Assembly: GCA_900751885.1 (NCBI GenBank)
Contig: CAADTH010000068.1
Location: 299,421 to 363,420, forward strand
DNA length: 64,000 bases
DNA from: Clostridia bacterium
Lineage (GTDB): Bacteria > Bacillota > Clostridia > UBA1381
Direction: 5' to 3'
The position numbers and the translations under genes were made by a program. The notes below the pieces were generated by a model that saw only the letters and a list, made by a program, of their open reading frames with translations, was not told where the DNA came from and searched no databases. Positions 9,095 through 16,828 of this stretch are shown in pieces. How positions within the stretch are numbered: position 1 is the first letter of the stretch; every line of letters starts with the position of its first letter.

Positions 9095-9171
9095 TGGTCG
9101 GGATGACAGGATTCGAACCTGCGGCCCTCTGGTCCCAAACCAGATGCGCTACCAAACTGCGCTACATCCCG
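9095..9171 (-). tRNA. tRNA-Pro (anticodon UGG)
   Basis: 77 bases, acceptor CGGGATG/CATCCCG, anticodon stem TCTGG/CCAGA with loop TTTGGGA giving TGG. CCA is encoded. First tRNA after the promoter. Confidence 0.95.
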
Positions 9172-9215
9172 ATATCGTCCACCTCCGGGGCACAACCCCG
9201 ATTCGCGACTTATAT

Positions 9216-9244
9216 ATGATATCACGCACATGGTAACTTTTCAA
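9216..9244 (-). promoter_or_regulatory. Promoter of the tRNA operon
   Basis: -35 TTGAAA (9239-9244), 17-bp spacer, -10 TATCAT (9216-9221), about 45 bases upstream of tRNA-Pro and just downstream of the ykvI-like stop. Confidence 0.65.
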
Positions 9245-9260
9245 ACCAGAATATCGACTG

Positions 9261-10364
9261 TTATCTGTTATTATATCCGATTTTAATAGGTTTATTCACA
9301 TTTTTCTTTTGATATCTAATGTTTTTTCGATTTTTCTTTACATTACATACCTGCCTGACTCCATCCCACAGGACACATGCAATGAGCACAAATCCAATAT
9401 ATCCGCACAGGCGGTATAGCTTTTCCACCAGCGTCGAAAACCCGACTGCCGCCCCTGCAAAGCCTGTCATGCACACCAAAAGTGCCGCAAAGCGTCTGTC
9501 CAAATGCACCAGACGCATCACAATGCCGTAACCATTCGATACCGCGGTAGTCAGCATTGCCAGAAATAATACTATCGTGTATGCAACTGCCAGCCCGCGT
9601 CCCTGCCTAAGGACCAACGTCAGCATTGGCACCTCGCCCAAGTCGATTTTTCCATAATAAATTTTGATGACAACCCAAATCAGAAGCATAATACACCCGA
9701 GACACGCGCCGGACAACACTCCGATTTTCGCCGCATCCGCACGCGAAGAGACAAAGCGCCGCATCCCAACTAAAATCACTGCGGCAGTCAGAATATTATA
9801 GCTCACATAGCTTGCCCCCGCGACCACCCAATTATCCCATAATCCGCGCACACCGTTTGCAAACACTGCCGTCTCGCGAAACCGCAGAATGTAAAAGCAG
9901 ATGACCACTGTCCCCAAAATAATGACAGGCGCCAGAAAAGAATTGACTGCCATAACTCCCTTTAAATTGAACGCGAATACCACAAAGCACGCACCACACA
10001 TCAAAAACGCGCCCAGCTTTTCAGATACGCCCAGAAGCTGGGCAATAGAAGCCCCACTTCCCGCCGCCATCACACAGAATACCACCAACATGAAGCACAC
10101 AATTACCTTATCCACAATCCCGGCGCACCGCCTGCCCATGATTCTCTGCAAATACGCGTCGAACGTATCCATTTTGTCCATGCGCACACGGTTCAAAATC
10201 AAAAACGCAAACAATCCAAAAAACGCGCCCGCGGCTATAACGCTGATGATACTTTTTGCTCCATACCGCGCAAAAAAGCTTAAAATCTCCTGCCCCGACG
10301 CAAACCCTGCTCCAATCACCGTTGCAATATAAACACCTGTCACAGCAAGTATATTCTTTTTCAT
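9261..10364 (-). CDS. YkvI-like polytopic membrane protein
   Basis: 367 residues with about ten hydrophobic segments. The first segment, VYIATVIGAGFASGQEI, is the signature of the YkvI group, distant members of the APC-type transporter fold. The substrate is unknown. The ATG at 10364 was chosen because GGGGGG lies 7 bases upstream, and that ribosome site is itself the 3' arm of the hairpin at 10365-10402. It follows greA, so expression may depend on read-through and unfolding of that hairpin. Confidence 0.75.
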   Translation of the reverse strand: MKKNILAVTGVYIATVIGAGFASGQEILSFFARYGAKSIISVIAAGAFFGLFAFLILNRVRMDKMDTFDAYLQRIMGRRCAGIVDKVIVCFMLVVFCVMAAGSGASIAQLLGVSEKLGAFLMCGACFVVFAFNLKGVMAVNSFLAPVIILGTVVICFYILRFRETAVFANGVRGLWDNWVVAGASYVSYNILTAAVILVGMRRFVSSRADAAKIGVLSGACLGCIMLLIWVVIKIYYGKIDLGEVPMLTLVLRQGRGLAVAYTIVLFLAMLTTAVSNGYGIVMRLVHLDRRFAALLVCMTGFAGAAVGFSTLVEKLYRLCGYIGFVLIACVLWDGVRQVCNVKKNRKNIRYQKKNVNKPIKIGYNNR

Positions 10365-10402
10365 ACAAAATCCCCCCTGATTCATGGTATGAATCAGGGG
10401 GG
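10365..10402 (-). terminator. greA terminator hairpin that contains the next gene's ribosome-binding site
   Basis: A perfect 14-bp stem (arms 10372-10385 and 10389-10402, loop of 3) begins 27 bases after the greA stop and is followed by ATTTTGT and then the ATG at 10364. The GGGGGG of the 3' arm is the only plausible Shine-Dalgarno site for the ykvI-like gene. The same hairpin can therefore stop transcription and hide the ribosome site. Confidence 0.75.
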
Positions 10403-10428
10403 ACATTTAGACCACAGAGAATTCTGCC

Positions 10429-10908
10429 TTATTTTTTGATTTCCACAATCTTAAAATCGACAATTCCGCCCGGCGTTTCCGCATGGACTGTCTCTCCCAC
10501 AGTATGGTTCAAAAGTGCCTTGCCAACCGGCGATTCATAGGAGAGCTTATTTTTATTGGGGTCTGCCTCTGTCGGACCGACAATCGTGTATTCAAGCTGT
10601 TCGTCGAATTCCACGTCGAGAATCACGACCTTGGACCCCGGGCTGACCGTATCACTTTTGATTTCATTTTCGTCGATGACACGCGCATATTTGAGCATAT
10701 ACTCAATCTGGTTGATTCTCGCCTCCACCTGCGCCTGCTCGTTTTTCGCCTCGTCGTACTCTGAATTCTCCGACAAATCACCAAACGCCAATGCCTGCTT
10801 TATTTTTTCGGAGACCTCTTTTCTTGTCACCGTTTTTAATTGCTCTAATTCATCCTGTAGCTCTTTTAATCCCTCGCTCGTCAATACGAACTCTTTCTCG
10901 TCTGCCAT
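10429..10908 (-). CDS. greA: Transcript cleavage factor GreA
   Basis: 159-residue factor that stimulates RNA polymerase to cleave backtracked transcripts. An N-terminal coiled coil (about 1-75, with LSENSEYDEAKNEQ carrying the acidic tip) precedes a FKBP-like C-terminal domain with VSPGSKV and SYESPVGKALLNHTVGE. The ATG at 10908 has AAGGAGG 9 bases upstream. The length matches the family. Confidence 0.96.
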   Translation of the reverse strand: MADEKEFVLTSEGLKELQDELEQLKTVTRKEVSEKIKQALAFGDLSENSEYDEAKNEQAQVEARINQIEYMLKYARVIDENEIKSDTVSPGSKVVILDVEFDEQLEYTIVGPTEADPNKNKLSYESPVGKALLNHTVGETVHAETPGGIVDFKIVEIKK

Positions 10909-11001
10909 CTGCAGTTCCTCCTTCAAATGGACTAAAGCCCTGTTAATCTAATATATTATAAACAACTTCCCCTATCTTGTCAACCTTATCACAAAAAACT
11001 C

Positions 11002-11889
11002 TCACGCCCTCTCGCAATATCCTGTCACCTGCACGTTTTTCGGAATTACGAGTCTCGCCCCGGTCAAAATCATAAAGTCAAGCATTGCCTGGTCCACCAT
11101 TCGCCCTGTCAGCCTTTCCAGCGTCCCGTCCTCCTCCAAAAAGGAAAATTTGACCTTCGATATTGTCCGAACCTTTTTGTCTGTGTTTTCGCCGAATATG
11201 TCCAGTACGATGCTGTCAGATGTGAGCTGTCCCTCCACGATTTCACCCAGCGCGACGACAACCTGCATTCTTGGAAGGTATCCGGAAAAATCATCACTCA
11301 CCCGCACGGGCATACCGCTCTCCTCATAAATTTCCTCCATATATCCGCCTGCCGCTTCGACCTCCTGCGTAAAGAGGGAAATATGCCCGTAGTGCTCAGA
11401 CAGCACCCGAATCAATTCGATGCCCTTGTTCGTCAGCTCATAATCATACACGCCAACTTCCACGTCCTCGATCTTCCACCCATGATTCTTCACGCACTTT
11501 CTCACTACCACATCGGTGACATCCAAAAACACATCGCTTCCCTCCGGCTCGCGAAAGCCTTCCTCTTCCATCGCACCGCGCAGCCTTTTGTCCGCAGGAA
11601 AAAACACATACTCATTGTCCTCTCCCAATATGCTTCGAATAGATTTAATCAGCCGCCGAAGCTTGTATGTTCCGATATCCTCTAATTCCTTGCTTCGATA
11701 GGGGAGCAGAACTACATCACAGCCCTCCCCATTTTCATAAGAAAGCCATTTGATCGAGGGCTTTCTCCTCTGCCAAATATATTTTTTCTGATACTCCTCA
11801 TCGGGCGCAATGACCGCATACCTCATTTTCATCACCTGAGACAGTATATGCCCATGCCTATCAAATATGTCCAAAAGTTCATGTTTCAT
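11002..11889 (-). CDS. Conserved protein of unknown function, 295 residues
   Basis: I do not recognise this protein. It is soluble, with no signal peptide or membrane segment. The N-terminal half is rich in charged residues (QRRKPSIKWLSYENGEG). A later stretch, HYGHISLFTQEVEAAGGY followed by MQVVVALGEIVEG, alternates like a Rossmann-type alpha/beta core. The C-terminus ends with a putative strand, RLVIPKNVQVTGY. I start at the ATG at 11889; a GTG two codons upstream is possible and neither has a clear ribosome site. It lies 53 bases after galK and may be cotranscribed with it. Confidence 0.6.
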   Translation of the reverse strand: MKHELLDIFDRHGHILSQVMKMRYAVIAPDEEYQKKYIWQRRKPSIKWLSYENGEGCDVVLLPYRSKELEDIGTYKLRRLIKSIRSILGEDNEYVFFPADKRLRGAMEEEGFREPEGSDVFLDVTDVVVRKCVKNHGWKIEDVEVGVYDYELTNKGIELIRVLSEHYGHISLFTQEVEAAGGYMEEIYEESGMPVRVSDDFSGYLPRMQVVVALGEIVEGQLTSDSIVLDIFGENTDKKVRTISKVKFSFLEEDGTLERLTGRMVDQAMLDFMILTGARLVIPKNVQVTGYCERA

Positions 11890-11942
11890 GCACACAAAAA
11901 CAGGGTCCGCCCGCCTGTTTGGCTGGCACCCCTGTCTTTTCC

Positions 11943-13115
11943 CTATAAAATAATTTCCCGTCCGCCATCGCCCACATCGGAAATATAAAACGACGGTTTG
12001 TGCCCAATTTTTTCCTCATATGCAACGCCCACACGCTCCACGAACGTGTCGATTGCATCATCACGCACAATGCTGACCGTACATCCGCCGAAGCCCGCGC
12101 CTGTCATCCTCGAACCGAGCACGCCGTCGATTTTGAGTGCTTCCTCGACGAGTGTGTCGAGCTCTTTTCCTGTCACCTCATACAAGTCGCGAAGTGAATT
12201 GTGCGACTGGGTCATATAGCTGCCAAACAGCTCCATATTTCCGTCATACAGCGCGTTGACAGATTTTAGTACCCTGTCGTCCTCCGAGATGACATGCTCC
12301 ACCCTGCGGCGAACCACCTCATCCTCAATCAGATGCTTATTTTTCTCAAATTCCTCGTATGTCACATCACCCAGGCATGTGATAGATGGAAGTGCTGTTT
12401 TTAGGATTTCGAACCCACGTTCACATTCTGCCCGGCGCTCATTGTATTTCGATGTGGCAAGAGAACGCTTCTTGTTGGTATTTGAAATGACAATTTTCAT
12501 GCCGTCGAGCGCCAGCGGAACCAGCTTATACTGCAGATTTTTGCAATTTAACAAAATCGCATGGTTCTTTTTCCCCATTGCGGATGCAAACTGATCCATA
12601 ATCCCACAATTTACGCCCACATAATTGTTCTCTGTCCGCTGACCGATTCTCGCCATCTCGATGCCGTCCGGATTCGCCACACCGCCGAGCATTGCCATTG
12701 CAATCGCCGTCGCCACCTCAATGGAAGCGGACGAGGAAAGTCCGCCGCCATACGGAACCGTGCCATAATACAGAAGATCTGCCCCCGGCACTTGATAGCC
12801 TGATTTCTTCAGCTCATCCATCACGCCGAACTGGTAGTTTCCCCACTCCAAATCGCGATAGGTGCCGATTTTAGAAAGGCTTCCTTCTACCTCGATATCC
12901 AAATCCGTAGCCTGCATCCTGATGATATCATCTGTCCTCGGACGCGCAATGATAATCGTGCTCATGGAAAGCGCCGCCGGAAAGACATAGCCGCCGTTAT
13001 AATCAGTATGTTCTCCAATCAGATTGACCCGTCCCGGCGCTTCAAAAATCCGAATCCCCTCGGATTCCCCGCCGAACCGGTTTAAAAAGTCCTTTTTCAA
13101 TTCATCATATGTCAT
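11943..13115 (-). CDS. galK: Galactokinase
   Basis: 390-residue GHMP kinase that phosphorylates galactose to galactose-1-phosphate. The galactokinase signature GRVNLIGEHTDYNGG begins near residue 28, and the ATP-binding GHMP motif PYGGGLSSSAS lies at 121-131. The C-terminal MTGAGFGGCTVSIV is also typical. I start at the ATG at 13115, which gives the family's usual length; an upstream GTG at 13142 is less likely. It follows galT, so the pair makes two Leloir-pathway steps; no galE is visible. Confidence 0.96.
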   Translation of the reverse strand: MTYDELKKDFLNRFGGESEGIRIFEAPGRVNLIGEHTDYNGGYVFPAALSMSTIIIARPRTDDIIRMQATDLDIEVEGSLSKIGTYRDLEWGNYQFGVMDELKKSGYQVPGADLLYYGTVPYGGGLSSSASIEVATAIAMAMLGGVANPDGIEMARIGQRTENNYVGVNCGIMDQFASAMGKKNHAILLNCKNLQYKLVPLALDGMKIVISNTNKKRSLATSKYNERRAECERGFEILKTALPSITCLGDVTYEEFEKNKHLIEDEVVRRRVEHVISEDDRVLKSVNALYDGNMELFGSYMTQSHNSLRDLYEVTGKELDTLVEEALKIDGVLGSRMTGAGFGGCTVSIVRDDAIDTFVERVGVAYEEKIGHKPSFYISDVGDGGREIIL

Positions 13116-13201
13116 ATTAATTTCCACAGCCTTTCTGCCCACAAATAGTCATGAAACAATTATACATCCTTTCTGGGCAAAAAGGCGTATAATGGAAATG
13201 A

Positions 13202-13245
13202 TGTCCATGTGCGTTTTCGCCTTTGGCGAAAAAAACGCACGGACA
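13202..13245 (-). other. Long intercistronic hairpin between galT and galK
   Basis: Arms 13202-13221 and 13225-13245 pair around a 3-base loop (core GTGCGTTTT-CGCC / GGCG-AAAA-ACGCAC, with a 2-base bulge near the base). No strong U-run follows it. It could set the galT:galK mRNA ratio; function is inferred. Confidence 0.5.
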
Positions 13246-13254
13246 TTCTAATCG

Positions 13255-13278
13255 AATAACGTGCTGTTTCACGTTATT
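13255..13278 (-). other. Hairpin over the galT stop codon
   Basis: 9-bp perfect stem AATAACGTG / CACGTTATT with a 6-base loop; the galT stop codon is inside the 5' arm of the RNA. Together with the larger hairpin nearby it forms a structured intercistronic spacer. Confidence 0.45.
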
Positions 13279-14248
13279 TCTCCTTTGATTTGAACTTTTC
13301 ATATGCCGCGCGAAGCTCCACCGCCTTTTCCTCCGGCGCGGTCGGGTTACAGTGTGCCCATGCCCCCGTCTCGCTCGACGCATTGAATTTCACCTTGTCC
13401 TTTGACCGCATCGGCGGATAAAAGGCAATGTGGAAATGATAATAGTCAGATACATCTTCCCCATTTACAGGATTTTGATACATACACATCATATATGGGA
13501 ACGCGTAGTCAAACAGGCTGTCGAGTGTTCCTGTGGTCTCCTTTAAAATTTTCGCAAGATTGCTTTTTTCCCTGTCCGTCATCTCGGAAAGGTTCTGGAT
13601 ATGGCGCTTTGCCGCAATATACATGCCATACGGGTACTCGGTAAAGAACGGAAGGAACGTGATAAAATCCTCATTTTCGATAATCACGCGGTCACCGCAT
13701 GTTTGCTCGTCCGCAATCATGTCACACACCAGGCAGTGACCCTTTTGCTCAAAATGCTCCTTGCAGGACGCCATCTCAAGCTCCAGCTTCTTCGGAACCA
13801 CGCTGTAGCCATAAATCTGTCCGTGCGGATGCGGCATGGTCACGCCGACCACATCGCCGCGGTTTTCAAAGATGAACACATACTTGATATTCTCATCCTT
13901 GCTGATTTCCACAAAACGGTCTGTCCACAAATCCACCAATTCGCGGATATGTGCCTCGCTCAGCTCAGGCAGTGTGATTGTGTGGTTTGGGGAATACAAA
14001 ATCACCTCGCATTTTCCATACGCCGGCTTCACCTTGTAAAGCTCTGTCGCCACGTTGTCCGGCTGTGGTGGATTTTGAGAGAGTGCCGGGAAATCATTGT
14101 CGTGCTTGTAAACGGTAAAGTGCTCCGGCACCTTTCCAGAGCCTGGGCAGAACGGACACCAGTCCTTCGGCATCTGCGGACGGTTCTGGCGGTGGGATGC
14201 AATCATTACCCAGTCCTTGATGAGTGGATTCCAACGTAATTCAGCCAT
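13274..14248 (-). CDS. galT: Galactose-1-phosphate uridylyltransferase, class I
   Basis: 324-residue HIT-fold enzyme that exchanges UMP between UDP-glucose and galactose-1-phosphate. The active-site motif HPHGQ is at 140-144, where the middle His is the nucleophile. The zinc-site CPFCPGSG is near residue 31 and a second pair HCLVC follows. The ATG is preceded by GGAGG. This is the short HIT-type GalT rather than the long GalT2 common in Firmicutes. Promoter at 14300-14328. Confidence 0.95.
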   Translation of the reverse strand: MAELRWNPLIKDWVMIASHRQNRPQMPKDWCPFCPGSGKVPEHFTVYKHDNDFPALSQNPPQPDNVATELYKVKPAYGKCEVILYSPNHTITLPELSEAHIRELVDLWTDRFVEISKDENIKYVFIFENRGDVVGVTMPHPHGQIYGYSVVPKKLELEMASCKEHFEQKGHCLVCDMIADEQTCGDRVIIENEDFITFLPFFTEYPYGMYIAAKRHIQNLSEMTDREKSNLAKILKETTGTLDSLFDYAFPYMMCMYQNPVNGEDVSDYYHFHIAFYPPMRSKDKVKFNASSETGAWAHCNPTAPEEKAVELRAAYEKFKSKEK

Positions 14249-14299
14249 GTGCTATGTACCTCCGTTTATTCGTTAATTTATTGTCATTCAGATACTGTA

Positions 14300-14328
14300 A
14301 TTGTACACGTTCACCCATCTCACGTCAA
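14300..14328 (-). promoter_or_regulatory. Promoter of galT-galK
   Basis: -35 TTGACG (14323-14328), 17-bp spacer, -10 TACAAT (14300-14305), about 45 bases upstream of the galT start. Confidence 0.75.
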
Positions 14329-14397
14329 GTAGAAAAATTCCAAAAGCAGGGCATTTGATGGGAATTTTTTCGCCAAAAAATTGCACGCAATCAAAAA

Positions 14398-14431
14398 GGC
14401 AGGATGATAACATCCTGCCATGATTTTTTTG
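14398..14431. terminator. Bidirectional terminator-like hairpin
   Basis: 9-bp stem GGCAGGATG / CATCCTGCC with loop ATAA and T-runs on both strands. No gene ends immediately beside it on either strand, so it probably insulates galT from the accessory segment to its right. The rest of 14249-14653 is AT-rich and holds only the two promoters listed. Confidence 0.65.
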
Positions 14432-14583
14432 TTTTAAAAAGCGGAATTAAAAAATAGTTTTCTCTGTCATTATAAAATTTTTTTAATTTATTTTTCGAGC
14501 TAAAAGTTAACTATATAATGCACTTGTAAAAACTATATTTATAAAGTAAAGATTATTGTTATATTTATAAATATATTGTCATT

Positions 14584-14612
14584 TTGACAGATAAAAGATT
14601 ATAAAATATAAT
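14584..14612 (+). promoter_or_regulatory. Consensus promoter for the 102-residue ORF
   Basis: -35 TTGACA (14584-14589), 17-bp spacer, -10 TATAAT (14607-14612): a perfect sigma-A consensus, 42 bases before the ATG. Confidence 0.85.
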
Positions 14613-14653
14613 GGCTATAAGCCAAATAAACAATTACAAAAGGAGAATTTATT

Positions 14654-14962
14654 ATGAAACATGTACTAGAAAAATACGATGTATTCAACGAACTGACAGA
14701 AGATTTTGAACAAAAGGTAGATATGTTTTTAGATGACTTCATTGGAGAAAAAATTTCGTTCGCTTTAAAACAAAAAAATGAGGAATACCGAATGATAGAT
14801 GAAAAAGTAAATCAACTATCCGAATGTATTTTTGATGCTGTCGGATGGGAGGTTTGGAGAGAGATAGAGCGTTATGTCTATTACATAATGAAAATGCAAG
14901 ATTTGGAAAGCTACGCCTGCTTCTTTGCAGGAATGCGGTTTCAAAAAGAATATTTGGAATAA
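14654..14962 (+). CDS. Small helical protein of unknown function, 102 residues
   Basis: A strongly expressed-looking small gene (consensus promoter, AAAGGAG ribosome site). The product is acidic, rich in predicted helix, without a membrane segment. It resembles small clostridial helical proteins of the DUF6809 kind, but I am not certain. Its AT-rich composition differs from the GC-richer housekeeping genes to the left and suggests acquired DNA. It lies directly upstream of the candidate toxin-antitoxin locus and ends 21 bases before that locus's plus-strand promoter. Confidence 0.6.
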   Translation: MKHVLEKYDVFNELTEDFEQKVDMFLDDFIGEKISFALKQKNEEYRMIDEKVNQLSECIFDAVGWEVWREIERYVYYIMKMQDLESYACFFAGMRFQKEYLE

Positions 14963-14982
14963 TGTTATAGTAGGAAATTTGC

Positions 14983-15010
14983 TTGACAAAAAAAAAAATT
15001 ATGTTATAAT
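14983..15010 (+). promoter_or_regulatory. Promoter of the candidate antitoxin RNA
   Basis: -35 TTGACA (14983-14988), 16-bp A-rich spacer, -10 TATAAT (15005-15010). No ORF with a ribosome site follows on this strand before 15306, so the product is probably a short untranslated RNA. Confidence 0.75.
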
Positions 15011-15016
15011 ATGTAA

Positions 15017-15110
15017 ATAAGGAGAAACGGTTTCCGGCCGGTTGCTCCCACAATTTAATGTATTTGATAGGAGAGCCGTCCGCTTTGGGCGGTTATTTCC
15101 GTTTAAGGAC
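15017..15110 (+). ncRNA. Candidate antisense RNA of a type I toxin-antitoxin locus
   Basis: The predicted transcript runs from about 15017 toward the oppositely transcribed toxin ORF (15093-15158). It contains a hairpin CCGTCC / GGGCGG at about 15076-15092, followed by a short U-rich stretch, where it could end. The 3' end would overlap the toxin mRNA. Its 5' region (15021-15048) resembles the 5' region of the toxin mRNA (GAGAAACGGT ... CGGTTG) as an inverted repeat. Ends are predicted, not measured. Confidence 0.5.
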
Positions 15111-15158
15111 AATTACGGTCAACAAAATGATGTAAAAAATAATCACAATGTATTCCAT
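15093..15158 (-). CDS. Candidate small hydrophobic type I toxin peptide, 21 residues
   Basis: A short ORF with a very strong ribosome site (AAAGGGAGG, 7 bases before the ATG). The peptide begins MEYIVIIFYI, is a single continuous hydrophobic segment, and ends in the basic tail KRK, like holin-like or Fst/TxpA-type toxins. It has its own consensus promoter at 15225-15253. CTCCC just upstream can pair with GGGAG of the ribosome site, so translation may be blocked in the nascent mRNA, as in known type I toxins. The assignment is by architecture, not by sequence identity to a known toxin. Confidence 0.6.
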   Translation of the reverse strand: MEYIVIIFYIILLTVIVLKRK

Positions 15159-15224
15159 AATACCACCTCCCTTTAATGGGAGTTAGGAACAACCGCACCG
15201 TTTCTCGCTGTATTTACAGTGGGT

Positions 15225-15253
15225 ATAATACCATATAAAAAATTATTTGTCAA
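15225..15253 (-). promoter_or_regulatory. Promoter of the candidate toxin mRNA
   Basis: -35 TTGACA (15248-15253), 17-bp spacer, -10 TATTAT (15225-15230). It gives a leader of about 60 bases before the toxin ATG, containing the ribosome-site-sequestering hairpin at about 15166-15183. Confidence 0.8.
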
Positions 15254-15305
15254 ATTTTGTCGAATAAAGCACTATTTCTAAACCATCTTTTCTGGGAGGA
15301 CTTTC

Positions 15306-15662
15306 ATGATAACAAGAGAAGAAATCCTCGCGCATGTAAAACAGACCTATCATGTAACGGCGGATTATCCGTGGAGCACATCTCCAACCCATGCTGTCCT
15401 GCGGCACGAAGCAAATAAAAAATGGTTTGCTCTCATCATGGAGGTTCCCAAGTGCAAGCTGGGATTGGATGGAGACGCATTGGTGGATATTATCGACCTA
15501 AAGTGTAATCCCCTGTTGATTGGTGCGCTGAGAGCAGAACCTGGTGTGTTTCCTGCTTACCACATGAATAAGGAGCACTGGATTACTATCCGCTTGGACA
15601 GCCCCTTTCTAAGAGACACACTATACCAACTGATTGACGAAAGCTACCATTTAACAATGTAA
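15306..15662 (+). CDS. MmcQ/YjbR-family protein
   Basis: 118-residue single-domain protein of the YjbR (DUF419) family, which has a CyaY-like fold and is sometimes called DNA-binding. Visible family segments: ITREEILAHVKQTY, a YPW segment near residue 18, and a C-terminal HWITIRLDSPFLRD followed by LIDESYHLT. The ATG follows GGGAGG at a good distance. It is a single-gene unit closed by the terminator at 15701-15729. Biological role unknown. Confidence 0.85.
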   Translation: MITREEILAHVKQTYHVTADYPWSTSPTHAVLRHEANKKWFALIMEVPKCKLGLDGDALVDIIDLKCNPLLIGALRAEPGVFPAYHMNKEHWITIRLDSPFLRDTLYQLIDESYHLTM

Positions 15663-15700
15663 GATACTGTTCTACTCCTAAAGAATATTTGTCCTATCAG

Positions 15701-15729
15701 CAGACTGCAGTAATTCAGTCTGTTTTTTT
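15701..15729 (+). terminator. Terminator after the YjbR-family gene
   Basis: 7-bp stem CAGACTG / CAGTCTG, 8-base loop, then seven Ts. Confidence 0.85.
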
Positions 15730-15923
15730 ATTTCCCTATAGCATCATCACTACCCGCCTTCTATTATTTTGAAACAACGGATTCCTCCTATTTTCCACCC
15801 AACTTTCCATCTTATATTTGTATATAAATTACAAATATAGTATTTTGTTAAAATAATATATGGACAAGTTGAACTAAATAGCTTATAATACCAAATATAA
15901 GGAATTAAAAGGAGATGATTCCA

Positions 15924-15944
15924 ATGGGTCAGATGTCATCCTAA
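15924..15944 (+). other. Six-codon ORF ahead of the secreted-protein gene
   Basis: AAGGAGATGATTCC is followed by ATGGGTCAGATGTCATCC and a stop codon, 42 bases before the next gene. It could be a leader mini-ORF or the remnant of a start region. The rest of 15730-15986 is AT-rich with no gene. Confidence 0.3.
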
Positions 15945-15986
15945 CTACAACTTCACTTATTTACGACACGACAAAGGAGGACAAAT

Positions 15987-16721
15987 ATGAAAAAACTGCT
16001 TTCTATCCTACTATCTCTCGCAATGGCACTTTCCCTTTGTAGTATTCCTGCATCGGCATCCGGTGTGACTGCACTTCCAATCAATGGCTCCAGCTACTAT
16101 GGAACCACAGAGGATGTCCTTACAGCACATACCTTTACGCTTCCACCAAGTGTCGGCGTTACAGATGTCACCATTGAAGTGGATTCCCTTACGACAGATC
16201 ACACCATTTTAGTAAGTGGAAATGGAATATCCACAGTGATACAAACTGGAGACCCAACCGAAGTTATTTTTACAATCCCTTCCCTGAAATCTGGAACCTA
16301 TGATTTAGAGATTGCAGGCGATGCCGGCACACCGTATCGAATCGTCATTGATACTTTGACTCACGCAAGCAATGACCCGGACGATCCGACCCCTCTCACA
16401 CTCGGCACTTCCTTCTCCTCTAATCTCTACGACGGGAACAGAACAGTAGACTATTATACGTTTACCCTGACCCAAACCTCCACCGTTGACATCCTGGCAG
16501 GACCTGCCGCAATGTCTCATCACTATACGATGGAATTGGGATGTGCAGACTGGGGTTCCTCTGTTTACACTGCTCAGACTGTCAACGACTTCATGCATCT
16601 CGCACCGAATGAAGAGCTGACTCCTGGCGTATATACCATAAAAATACAGAGTGACTGGCGCCCAAGAACAGAGCCGTTTGAGACCTGGTATTCCATCGTC
16701 GTAAATGCAACGCCTGTTTGA
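15987..16721 (+). CDS. Predicted secreted beta-rich protein, 244 residues
   Basis: A clear signal peptide (MKKLLSILLSLAMALSLCSI, then PASAS, cleavage near residue 25) precedes a mature protein rich in Thr, Ser, Asp and Tyr. Two similar halves end with short strand motifs: LKSGTYDLEIAG near residue 105 and LTPGVYTIKIQSDW near 215. The YTLxI pattern and size resemble bacterial pre-peptidase C-terminal (PPC-like) beta-sandwich domains. I do not recognise a catalytic motif. AAAGGAGG precedes the ATG. It is probably an exported binding or structural protein. Confidence 0.65.
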   Translation: MKKLLSILLSLAMALSLCSIPASASGVTALPINGSSYYGTTEDVLTAHTFTLPPSVGVTDVTIEVDSLTTDHTILVSGNGISTVIQTGDPTEVIFTIPSLKSGTYDLEIAGDAGTPYRIVIDTLTHASNDPDDPTPLTLGTSFSSNLYDGNRTVDYYTFTLTQTSTVDILAGPAAMSHHYTMELGCADWGSSVYTAQTVNDFMHLAPNEELTPGVYTIKIQSDWRPRTEPFETWYSIVVNATPV

Positions 16722-16735
16722 TAAAGCATCTTCTA

Positions 16736-16771
16736 ATAAAAAACCTGATTGCAATGCAATCAGGTTTTTTA
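16736..16771 (+). terminator. Terminator after the secreted-protein gene
   Basis: 11-bp stem AACCTGATTGC / GCAATCAGGTT with loop AAT, flanked by A- and T-runs, so it could work on both strands. Confidence 0.9.
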
Positions 16772-16828
16772 TATTACTTTGTTTTTTGCTCCCCACGTTT
16801 TTTATCAAATTCCATTTCGTCCTTGCTG

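Noticed and set aside
15306..15662. YjbR-like protein as the antitoxin of the neighbouring small toxin
   Set aside because: It has its own start, lies outside the overlapping transcripts and belongs to a widespread stand-alone family.
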